Origin: Aliterella sp. RAGGC_92
GTDB lineage: Bacteria > Cyanobacteriota > Cyanobacteriia > Cyanobacteriales > Chroococcidiopsidaceae
NCBI GenBank assembly: GCA_030826005.1
Contig: JAPJOW010000095.1
Coordinates: 1 to 6,226, forward strand
DNA: 6,226 nucleotides
Direction: 5' to 3'
Notes under the pieces: model-generated
What the model was told of the DNA's origin: nothing
The model's input: only the letters and a program-made list of their open reading frames with translations
The model's database searches: none
Translations under genes and position numbers: made by a program
In this document: in pieces, positions 1-5,597 of the stretch
Layout of the letters: every line of letters begins with the position of its first letter
How positions within the stretch are numbered: position 1 is the first letter of the stretch

Positions 1-13
1 GTCAATAAACCTC

Positions 14-107
14 TTGCAGAAGTCTAAAATTTTCTTCTTCAGTCAGCTTCAGCCGACTTTAGCTATTAGCCTAGGGTTAAAACCCTAGGCGAGATGGGCT
101 TTTGCAA
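14..107. repeat. MITE-like two-hairpin repeat with imperfect terminal inverted repeats
   Basis: Seen directly: the ends TTGCAGAAG (14-22) and CTTTTGCAA (99-107) are inverted copies matching at 8 of 9 positions. Between them lie two hairpins. One is AGTCAGCT/AGCCGACT (41-58, one G-T type mismatch). The other is a perfect 10-bp stem GCCTAGGGTT/AACCCTAGGC (69-90) with a 2-base loop. The second stem supplies the stop codon (77-79) of the minus-strand frame. Small palindrome-rich dispersed repeats of this look are common between cyanobacterial genes, and non-autonomous (MITE or REP-like) elements are the usual explanation. No transposase is encoded and I see no clear target-site duplication. The left boundary is less certain than the right one, because the window starts only 13 bases away. 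Confidence 0.5.
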
Positions 108-979
108 ATTGTGCCTGCGTTTGGCATTCCCAAAGCATCGAAGCTAGTAATTTGTGCTTCGGCTAGTTGTCCGGTCGGAAGGTTAGTTACTTGGAATGTA
201 ATATTAAGGAGCGTTCCGGGATTGAGTAAGTCTGCCCAAATATTGGTCGCTATAGCATTGAGGTCATTGATTATTTGAGGTGTTGAGTCATGGATAGAGA
301 AGAATTGATTAGAAAGTACGCTGGGGGAGAACGAGATAAGACTGGCAGGAAAATTCAAGTTAACTGGATCGATAGAGTCGACAAAGGAATTATTTACCAC
401 CAAACCGACTTCTCCAACTCCTACTTCGAGTTGAGTGGGTTCGACGAATGTGACTTGAGCTTTAGTAAATTCATCCACGCCCGTATGTATGAAAGTGGTT
501 TTGGCAGAAGTTATATGCCAGGGGCTGATTTTACCTACGCTACGTTCAGTCAGTGTAGATTCACTGATGTCGATCTTAGGTCTGCCATCTTCAAAAACAC
601 CGATCTTAGTGAAACCAGATTTAAAAGATGCAACCTCGCCTATGCCGATTTTACTGGGGCTAGGGAATTTTTTCGACCCTTTAAAGAATGCCTCATTTAT
701 GAAACTATTATGCCCGACGGTAGTATTTGTACTGATGATGTTTAAACTAGATGCTTCTGTTGTATCAGCTAAAAGTTGAGCCGTTGGATTGTTAGCGTTA
801 ATCCAAGTCAAGATTTCCTGTTGACTTCTATTTTCGATGACATCTTGAACGCTGGGAGCAACACTGGAGAGAAAATCGTAATCTAAACTACTCACTTCTT
901 GATATAGCTGAAGACGAGTTTCAAGTTCTCAAACTGAAATTACATTAAACACCTGCAATAAAGTAAAGCTCTTTGCCAT
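77..979 (-). pseudogene. Truncated, TGA-interrupted cyanobacterial protein, N-terminal part (possible metalloprotease relative)
   Basis: From the ATG at 979-977 the minus strand stays in one frame to 77, broken only by a TGA at 931-929. The part after the break can also start at GTG 895, giving 272 residues. In that numbering, residues 82-162 have a strict five-residue period with Lys/Glu/His/Gln at each fifth place. Residues 205-263, including NLPTGQLAEAQITSFDA, read like the segment that precedes the catalytic part of cyanobacterial matrixin-like proteins. That likeness is from memory of the family and not from a search. The HExxH zinc motif is absent, because the sequence turns into the repeat after NAGTI (residues 260-264), leaving a junk tail of eight residues and a stop. 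A good -35 box precedes the 979 start. No Shine-Dalgarno sequence is visible at either start. Most likely a dead gene remnant; a shadow of the antisense pentapeptide gene is the main alternative for residues 52-202. Confidence 0.5.
290..745 (+). CDS. Pentapeptide-repeat protein
   Basis: A complete 151-residue protein. The opening MDREELIRKYAGGERD and the closing TIMPDGSI (residues 139-146) match the usual start and cap of short cyanobacterial pentapeptide proteins. The core position is Phe, Leu or Met at every fifth residue without a phase slip from F41 to F121, 17 repeats in all (for example ADFTY, TDLSE, CNLAY, ADFTG). This pattern folds as a right-handed quadrilateral beta-helix. The function of most such proteins is unknown; there is no signal peptide or membrane segment, so a soluble cytoplasmic protein is expected. 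The start is supported by TGAGGTG at 276-282, seven bases upstream of the ATG. Arginine is mostly AGA/AGG, and TTA, CTA and TCA codons are absent, unlike the neighbours. The whole gene lies antisense, in codon register, to the minus-strand remnant. No clear promoter was found. Confidence 0.7.
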   Translation: MDREELIRKYAGGERDKTGRKIQVNWIDRVDKGIIYHQTDFSNSYFELSGFDECDLSFSKFIHARMYESGFGRSYMPGADFTYATFSQCRFTDVDLRSAIFKNTDLSETRFKRCNLAYADFTGAREFFRPFKECLIYETIMPDGSICTDDV

Positions 980-1014
980 TATCTACAAGGCGATCGCAAC
1001 GCCACAACCAAAGC

Positions 1015-1043
1015 AAGCTAATCCTCTAGAGTTATTTTGTCAA
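1015..1043 (-). promoter_or_regulatory. Candidate promoter for the minus-strand remnant
   Basis: On the minus strand a perfect TTGACA (1043-1038) is followed after 17 bases by TAGCTT (1020-1015), which fits the loose TANNNT form of a -10 box. Transcription would begin about 30 bases upstream of the ATG at 979. This favours 979 over the GTG at 895 as the original start. The -10 box is weak, so the site could be chance. Confidence 0.35.
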
Positions 1044-1116
1044 TACAGCAATCAATACTAGCTCGGTAGACTCAAATAAACTCGTAGGTATTTGTTACTT
1101 TTTTTATAAAGACTTT

Positions 1117-1155
1117 GTACTTTTAAATACTATAATTAAGAAAAAGATATAAATT
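1117..1155 (+). promoter_or_regulatory. Candidate NtcA-type site and promoter upstream of the ABC1 kinase gene
   Basis: GTA-N8-TAC is present exactly at 1117-1130, the core of the cyanobacterial NtcA (nitrogen control) operator. A TANNNT box (TAAATT, 1150-1155) follows after 19 bases, slightly shorter than the usual 20-24. A consensus TATAAT also lies at 1131-1136 directly after the operator, but has no convincing -35 box. A six-base core like this is expected by chance about once in 4 kb, so this is only a candidate. Confidence 0.25.
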
Positions 1156-1169
1156 AAGTGGTTGCTCTT

Positions 1170-1200
1170 GGTGGCTGCGATTAAAAAGCCGCCCATTTTT
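1170..1200 (+). terminator. Weak terminator-like hairpin in the leader of the ABC1 kinase gene
   Basis: GGTGGCT (1170-1176) can pair with AGCCGCC (1187-1193) with one G-U pair and a 10-base loop. It is followed by CATTTTT. If transcription starts near 1140-1165, the hairpin would form in the mRNA leader, about 55 bases before the GTG start, where it could attenuate. The stem is short and the T run is only five bases. Confidence 0.25.
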
Positions 1201-1253
1201 AGATAAAAACCACAACAAAAGTACAATTCCCAGTTTGAGAGGCAAATCGAGGC

Positions 1254-2954
1254 GTGGGTCAGTATCAACTTAGTCAAGAAAATCGGCGCTACAGCCCTGA
1301 AGCGCTTATAAAATACTTCCGTTTCCGTCCTTGGCTAGTATGGGGACGGATTTTAACTATTATTTGGTATTTTTCGGGCTTTATTGTGGGGATGAAGACT
1401 GATGAATGGTTTGGCAAAGCCGAACAAAATCAGCCCAAAAGAGCAACGCAACTACGAAAAATAATTACGCGCTTAGGGCCAACTTTTATTAAAGTCGGTC
1501 AAGCCCTATCAACTCGCCCGGATTTAATTAGAAAAGACTTTTTAGAAGAACTCATTAAGCTGCAAGATCAATTACCACCTTTTAGTAATGCGATCGCTTT
1601 TCAAACTATTGAAAGAGAATTAGGTCGTCCCCTAGAAGAAATCTACAGCGAAATTACCCCCAATCCTGTAGCGGCGGCGAGTTTGGGGCAAGTATATCAA
1701 GCGCGTTTGCACACTGGCGAAGAAGTAGCAGTAAAAGTTCAGCGTCCAAATTTGCGTCCAGTTTTAAATTTAGACTTATACCTAATGCGCTGGGCGGCGG
1801 GATGGCTTGCGCCTTGGCTTCCTCTCAATCTCGGTCACGATTTGCAAATAATTGTGGATGAATTTGGGACAAAGTTATTTGAGGAAATTGATTACTTTAA
1901 CGAAGGACGCAACGCCGAGAAGTTTGCTACCAATTTCCGCGACGACCCCCGCGTCAAAGTTCCCTCTATATATTGGCGCTATACAAGCGATCGCGTTTTG
2001 ACTTTAGAGTGGATTAATGGCTTTAAACTCACCGATACCGCCCGCATTAAGCAAGCCGGACTCGATCAAAATAAAATTATCGAAATAGGGGTAACTGCGG
2101 GACTGCAACAGTTGCTAGAACATGGATTTTTCCATGCTGACCCTCACCCAGGAAACTTATTTGCTACTCTGGACGGGCAGATGGCGTATATTGACTTTGG
2201 GATGATGGATCAGCTAACTGAGGAAATGAAAGAAACCTTAGTTGATGCGTTGGTACATTCCGTCAACCAAGACTATACCGAGTTAGCAGAAGATTACGTT
2301 AAGTTAGGGTTTTTAGCGCCAAATACTGATATTCGCCCAATTGTCCCCGCTTTAGAAGCTGTGCTTAAAAATGCGATCGGCGAAAGTGTCAGCAAGCTAA
2401 ACTTTAAAACAATTACAGACTCTTTCTCAGAGTTGATGTACGAGTATCCTTTCCGCGTTCCCGCAAAGTTTGCTTTAATTATTCGTTCTTTGGTGACGCA
2501 AGAAGGAATTGCTTTAAGCTTAAATCCTGACTTCAAAATTGTTGAAGTTGCTTACCCCTACATTGCCAAGCGCTTGTTAAAGGGCGAAACCCCCGGATTG
2601 CGGCGACGGTTACTAAACTTACTATTTAAAGATGGTAAGTTTCAGTGGGAAAGGTTAGAAGACTTGATTGCGATCGCCCGCGCGGATAGTAGTTTTGACT
2701 TATTACCTACAGCGCAGATGGGTTTACAGTATTTACTATCTGAGGAAGGACAGTATTTAAGACAGCAATTACTCATCGCTTTGACCGAAGACGATCGCCT
2801 GCATACGGCGGAAGTTCAAAGTTTATGGAATTTGGTTAAAGATGAATTGCAGCCAAATCGAATATTTGATGTAGCCATCGGTGCATTAAGCGATTTTTCT
2901 AGAGAACGCACCGCCGCCTTTTTACCCGTTTTTAACGCTTTCAACGGTAAGTAA
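1254..2954 (+). CDS. ABC1/UbiB-family (AarF/ABC1K) atypical protein kinase-like ATPase
   Basis: A 566-residue member of the ABC1/ADCK/UbiB family, linked to prenyl-quinone and membrane-lipid metabolism. In cyanobacteria and plastids relatives act on plastoquinone and tocopherol homeostasis at the thylakoid or lipid droplets. The exact substrate is unknown. Visible motifs in order: the family-specific KxGQ (K80-Q83, followed by ALSTRPDL), the Ala-rich loop that replaces the normal P-loop (A140-S143, then LGQV), the ATP lysine K161 in VAVKVQRP, the catalytic loop HADPHPGNL (H294-L302, with D296 and N301) and the metal-binding D314 in IDFG. All key residues are present, so it should be active. 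Residues 27-47 are hydrophobic and may be membrane-associated. The start is GTG, with GAGAGG at 1237-1242, eleven bases upstream. Length and N-terminus fit cyanobacterial homologues. It is transcribed alone, ending in a strong terminator. Confidence 0.93.
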   Translation: MGQYQLSQENRRYSPEALIKYFRFRPWLVWGRILTIIWYFSGFIVGMKTDEWFGKAEQNQPKRATQLRKIITRLGPTFIKVGQALSTRPDLIRKDFLEELIKLQDQLPPFSNAIAFQTIERELGRPLEEIYSEITPNPVAAASLGQVYQARLHTGEEVAVKVQRPNLRPVLNLDLYLMRWAAGWLAPWLPLNLGHDLQIIVDEFGTKLFEEIDYFNEGRNAEKFATNFRDDPRVKVPSIYWRYTSDRVLTLEWINGFKLTDTARIKQAGLDQNKIIEIGVTAGLQQLLEHGFFHADPHPGNLFATLDGQMAYIDFGMMDQLTEEMKETLVDALVHSVNQDYTELAEDYVKLGFLAPNTDIRPIVPALEAVLKNAIGESVSKLNFKTITDSFSELMYEYPFRVPAKFALIIRSLVTQEGIALSLNPDFKIVEVAYPYIAKRLLKGETPGLRRRLLNLLFKDGKFQWERLEDLIAIARADSSFDLLPTAQMGLQYLLSEEGQYLRQQLLIALTEDDRLHTAEVQSLWNLVKDELQPNRIFDVAIGALSDFSRERTAAFLPVFNAFNGK

Positions 2955-2961
2955 TCCCAAC

Positions 2962-2991
2962 AAAACCTCTATTTACAAGTAGAGGTTTTTT
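2962..2991 (+). terminator. Rho-independent terminator of the ABC1 kinase gene
   Basis: AAAACCTCTA (2962-2971) pairs perfectly with TAGAGGTTTT (2980-2989) around an 8-base loop, and the T run extends to 2991. It begins eight bases after the kinase stop codon. The A-rich left arm makes it partly symmetrical, but no minus-strand gene ends here. Confidence 0.85.
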
Positions 2992-3016
2992 ACAAAATCA
3001 CCAACTACAAACTCCT

Positions 3017-3388
3017 ATGTCTTACTATCCCGAACCGCCTTATTTTTTAATGTTTGCCGGATTTGCGATCGCTTTAGCTGCGGGTACGGCGTTTGCAGCG
3101 ACTTTAAAACTAATTGTGGCAAAATGGTCAAGCGATCGCGCGGCGGCAACTAAAGCGCAACTACCCACCGGACAATTGATTATTCCTTACTTGGGTATCA
3201 ATGGCGGAATTTTATTATTTTTGGCGGCGGGGTTAGAAATCTTTGGTTTTCCTAGTTGGTTAGCTTCGGCTGTGGCTGCACCTTTAACCATATTAATCGG
3301 TTTGCTAGTGTGGTATCAGCTAGGAAGTATGTTGTCTTTTGTCGAAAAGAAAGGCTTTGAATCCTTGGATTTAGATTCTTGGCGGTAA
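3017..3388 (+). CDS. Conserved cyanobacterial-type small membrane protein, unknown function
   Basis: A 123-residue protein with three likely transmembrane helices at about residues 9-34, 54-77 and 80-103. Short polar loops separate them (WSSDRAAATKAQ after the first), and the C-terminal tail is acidic (FVEKKGFESLDLDSW). I recognise no enzyme motif or named family, so no function is assigned. It has two HIP1 octamers within its first 125 bases, so it looks resident and not recently acquired. It begins with ATG without a clear Shine-Dalgarno sequence. Its stop codon is separated by only 2 bases from the ATG of gloB, which points to one transcript and possible translational coupling. Only 25 bases separate its start from the upstream terminator. 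Confidence 0.8.
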   Translation: MSYYPEPPYFLMFAGFAIALAAGTAFAATLKLIVAKWSSDRAAATKAQLPTGQLIIPYLGINGGILLFLAAGLEIFGFPSWLASAVAAPLTILIGLLVWYQLGSMLSFVEKKGFESLDLDSWR

Positions 3389-3390
3389 AT

Positions 3391-4161
3391 ATGCAAGTTA
3401 TTCGCATTCCCGTACTTACAGACAATTACATTTTTTTACTGCACGATCGCACTAAAAATATTGCCGCCGTTGTCGATCCAGCGATCGCCGAACCTGTAAT
3501 CGAGCAACTGCAACAACTAAATGCTAAATTAGTGGCAATTTTCAACACTCATCACCATCACGATCATGTGGGTGGAAATCAGCAATTAATCAAACATTTT
3601 AATGATGTTGTAGTTTATGGCGGAGTTGAAGATCGCGGTAGAATACCCGGACAGCAGGTATTTTTAACTGATGGCGATCGCGTTACTTTTGGCGATCGCA
3701 CGGGACAAGTATTTTTTGTTCCCGGACACACCCGCGCCCATATAGCCTATTATTTCCCTGCAACACCTACAGAATCCGGGGAGTTATTTTGCGGCGATAC
3801 CTTATTTTCTGGCGGTTGCGGCAGATTATTTGAAGGTACGCCAACGCAGATGTTGGAGTCTTTAACCAAACTCCAAGCTTTACCCGATGATACGCGGGTA
3901 TGGTGCGCCCACGAATACACTTTAAATAATCTCAAATTTGCGCTAACGGTAGACAGTACCAACCCCGACTTAAAAACCCGTTTTGCTGCCGTTCAAGCCG
4001 CCCGTAGCCGTAACGAACCAACAATTCCTTCTAATTTGGGGTTAGAAAAGCGCACCAACCCCTTTTTACGTTGGCATCAACCAGCATTACAAACAGCCGT
4101 TAATAGTAGCAATCCAGTCCAAACTTTTGCTAGGCTGCGTGGCATGAAAGACAGATTTTAG
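3391..4161 (+). CDS. gloB: Hydroxyacylglutathione hydrolase (glyoxalase II)
   Basis: A 256-residue cytosolic enzyme that hydrolyses S-D-lactoylglutathione to D-lactate and glutathione, the second step of methylglyoxal detoxification. It is a metallo-beta-lactamase fold protein with the full binuclear metal site: THHHHDH (H54, H56, D58, H59), H113 in PGHT, D136 in CGDTLF and H174 in CAHEY. The family signature GGCGRLFEGT (141-150) is intact. So is the C-terminal glutathione-binding part, with TNPFLR and the terminal RLRGMKD (R250, K253). The length equals the typical bacterial GloB. I chose ATG 3391: GGCGG at 3381-3385 sits five bases upstream, and the protein then begins MQVIRIPVLTDNY as in the family. 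A TTG at 3379 would add four residues and overlap the gene before it. It probably shares a transcript with the preceding membrane protein. No clear terminator follows. Confidence 0.95.
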   Translation: MQVIRIPVLTDNYIFLLHDRTKNIAAVVDPAIAEPVIEQLQQLNAKLVAIFNTHHHHDHVGGNQQLIKHFNDVVVYGGVEDRGRIPGQQVFLTDGDRVTFGDRTGQVFFVPGHTRAHIAYYFPATPTESGELFCGDTLFSGGCGRLFEGTPTQMLESLTKLQALPDDTRVWCAHEYTLNNLKFALTVDSTNPDLKTRFAAVQAARSRNEPTIPSNLGLEKRTNPFLRWHQPALQTAVNSSNPVQTFARLRGMKDRF

Positions 4162-4371
4162 AATTGCAATTTAATATAATGTAAGCTTTTACCTACCCAG
4201 TTCTTGCAAGGAATTTTTGTATAAGTTTTTTACTTCTTGATAAGCTTCCATGAGAATACCTATTTTCTGAATATTTAATGAGGTGAACATAATTTTTATT
4301 TCCACGATTTGCTATTAAATATTGAATTTTTTGTAATGAAACGTTGTAATAATCTCTATAGCTAATTTTAC
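4162..4371. other. AT-rich intergenic stretch between convergent genes, with an unassigned minus-strand open frame
   Basis: This 210-base gap separates the 3' ends of gloB and the Uma2 gene, which converge. It is visibly more AT-rich than either neighbour and contains no HIP1 site. No terminator hairpin with a T run was found. The minus strand holds a stop-free frame of about 60 codons from just after the Uma2 stop down to a TAG at 4193-4195. It includes LQKIQYLIANRG and a basic end, but has no ATG, GTG or TTG start at its beginning. I do not recognise the translated sequence. The gap could contain the decayed tail of a lost gene. Confidence 0.4.
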
Positions 4372-4932
4372 TTAATGAGGTAATCTAGCTTGTTGAAAAA
4401 TTTGCTGAGGAGTAAGTTTTAAACCTTCTAGCATTGAGTCAGTTATTAGAGATGATTTTGTATAAGTACGTGGTGGCGCATCGGGATAAAAAACTGTAAT
4501 GCTACGCTCTTGAGAATCGACTAACCAAACTCGTAAAACTCCGGCGGTTAAATAATCTGTAGCTTTTTGACTCAAAGCTCCAAAAGTTTGTCCTGGTGAA
4601 ATAATTTCAATTACAAGTTCTGGCGCAACGGGACAAGCTTCGTCCTCTAACCAATTTACCGCCAAGCGATCGCCGGAAATATAAGTTATATCTGGTACAG
4701 GAATCCAGTCTTCGCTATTACGCTTTAATCGTACTGCCCATTCTGGATATAAATGTCCCCGATTTTTTGCCCAAACATCCAATAGTATGAGTAAAGCTTT
4801 TTGAACGCCAGCATGAAATCTTTTTGGGGAGATTTTTGTTACTGCTTGACCTTCAATTAGTTCACAAGCTACATCGCCTGCTGGTAATGTCAAAAATTCA
4901 TCAACGGTTAGCTTTTTGATTGCCTGAATCAT
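4372..4932 (-). CDS. Uma2/DUF820 family protein, PD-(D/E)xK nuclease fold
   Basis: A 186-residue member of the Uma2 (DUF820) family, greatly expanded in cyanobacteria. The family shares the restriction-endonuclease fold; its biological role is unsettled, and single genes often lie scattered among housekeeping genes. Recognisable parts are the N-terminal LTVDEFLTLP, CELIEGQ with E24, the PDITYI strand with D81, PELVIEIISPGQ (104-115) with E109, and K123 in QKATDYLTAGVLRVWLVD. D81, E109 and K123 fit the active-site pattern with a displaced lysine, so the fold may be catalytically competent. The length is typical. The ATG start has no Shine-Dalgarno sequence, common in cyanobacteria. It is divergent from rplI (93 bases between start codons) and convergent with gloB, so it is a single-gene unit. 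Confidence 0.9.
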   Translation of the reverse strand: MIQAIKKLTVDEFLTLPAGDVACELIEGQAVTKISPKRFHAGVQKALLILLDVWAKNRGHLYPEWAVRLKRNSEDWIPVPDITYISGDRLAVNWLEDEACPVAPELVIEIISPGQTFGALSQKATDYLTAGVLRVWLVDSQERSITVFYPDAPPRTYTKSSLITDSMLEGLKLTPQQIFQQARLPH

Positions 4933-4952
4933 AATGTCAAATAGCTTAGTGG

Positions 4953-4982
4953 TTGCGATCGCATCCTATATTTGGGTAAAAT
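4953..4982 (+). promoter_or_regulatory. Candidate rplI promoter
   Basis: TTGCGA (4953-4958) and TAAAAT (4977-4982) are 18 bases apart and lie about 45 bases before the rplI ATG. The -35 box overlaps a HIP1 octamer, which weakens its meaning. It is one of few good matches in the 93-base divergent spacer. Confidence 0.3.
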
Positions 4983-5025
4983 CATAGATTCGACCACAGG
5001 TAATTTAAACTTTACAGGTAAGATT

Positions 5026-5484
5026 ATGGCAAAGCGCGTACAGTTAGTTTTAAATAAAGATGTTAGCAAACTTGGAAAGCTAGGCGATTTAGTCGAAGTA
5101 GCTCCTGGCTATGCTCGTAACTACTTACTTCCGCAAAAAATGGCTGTTCATGCTACCCCTGGGATTCTCAAGCAAGCCGAACGCCGCAAAGAACAAGAAC
5201 GTTTGCGTCAAGAAGAACTCAAGCAAGTAGCACTAGGCTTAAAAGCTAATTTAGAAAAAGTAGGCAGCTTTACTATAGCTAAACAAGTTGGTGAAGGCGA
5301 ATCGATTTTTGGTACGGTGACAGACAGGGAAGTTGCAACGCTAATTCAAGGTGCGATCGCTACTGAAGTAGATCGTCGCGGCATTACACTACCCGATATT
5401 AGCAAAACTGGTACTTATACAGCGCAAGTCAAGCTCCACCCAGAAGTTACAGCTACGATAGATATTCAAGTAGTAGCTGAATAA
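5026..5484 (+). CDS. rplI: 50S ribosomal protein L9
   Basis: A 152-residue ribosomal protein that binds 23S rRNA near the L1 stalk base and reaches out from the large subunit. The N-terminal domain is canonical: VQLVLNKDVSKLGKLGDLVEVAPGYARNYLLPQ, with the GYARNYL rRNA-binding signature. A long charged connecting helix follows (about residues 45-75, rich in Lys, Glu, Arg and Gln). The C-terminal domain carries GEGESIFGTVT and the final VKLHPEV strand. Length is normal for the family. ATG 5026 was chosen because MAKRVQLVL is the expected N-terminus and AGGTAAG at 5016-5022 gives a ribosome binding site. The frame is open back to TTG 4972, but those 18 residues have no family support and overlap the candidate promoter. 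It is followed by dnaB on the same strand after 113 bases. Confidence 0.97.
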   Translation: MAKRVQLVLNKDVSKLGKLGDLVEVAPGYARNYLLPQKMAVHATPGILKQAERRKEQERLRQEELKQVALGLKANLEKVGSFTIAKQVGEGESIFGTVTDREVATLIQGAIATEVDRRGITLPDISKTGTYTAQVKLHPEVTATIDIQVVAE

Positions 5485-5494
5485 AATATCGCTC

Positions 5495-5573
5495 CCCTCT
5501 CTATTAATAGCGGTGGTTTATCATAAGTAATAGGCGATCGCTCTTAATAAACGTTTAAGAGAGGGAAACCGCC
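5495..5573 (+). promoter_or_regulatory. Self-complementary spacer between rplI and dnaB
   Basis: Several segments of this 113-base spacer can pair in competing ways. CCCTCTC (5495-5501) is complementary to GAGAGGG (5559-5565). GCGGT and GGTTT (5510-5519) are each complementary to parts of GGAAACCGCC (5564-5573). CTCTTAA (5541-5547) forms a local 7-bp hairpin with TTAAGAG (5555-5561). The local hairpin and the long-range pairing use the same GAG bases, so they exclude each other. No T run follows, so this is not a simple terminator. A processing site or attenuating leader for dnaB is possible, but unproven. Confidence 0.3.
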
Positions 5574-5597
5574 CTAAACTTTTGCTTTGTTAAATTT

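Noticed and set aside
489..779. Plus-strand open frame of 96 codons
   Set aside because: It lies out of frame inside the pentapeptide gene, has no recognisable motif and no ribosome binding site. It is a shadow frame.
2294..2536. Minus-strand open frame of 80 codons
   Set aside because: It is fully inside the well-supported ABC1 kinase gene on the other strand, with no family likeness.
3379..3390. TTG start for gloB overlapping the previous gene
   Set aside because: ATG 3391 gives the usual GloB N-terminus and has GGCGG at a proper distance.
3750..3962. Minus-strand open frame of 70 codons
   Set aside because: It is fully inside gloB, antisense to conserved catalytic motifs, with no independent support.
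4162..4171. Palindrome AATTGCAATT after gloB as a terminator
   Set aside because: It is AT-rich, has no loop and no T run, and such palindromes are frequent by chance in this composition.
4996..5021. Direct repeat ACAGGTAA (4996-5003 and 5014-5021) before rplI
   Set aside because: The second copy is explained by the ribosome binding site, and an 8-base repeat at this distance is easily chance.
4972..5025. Upstream TTG start for rplI
   Set aside because: The added 18 residues are not part of L9, and the ATG at 5026 has a Shine-Dalgarno sequence and the family N-terminus.
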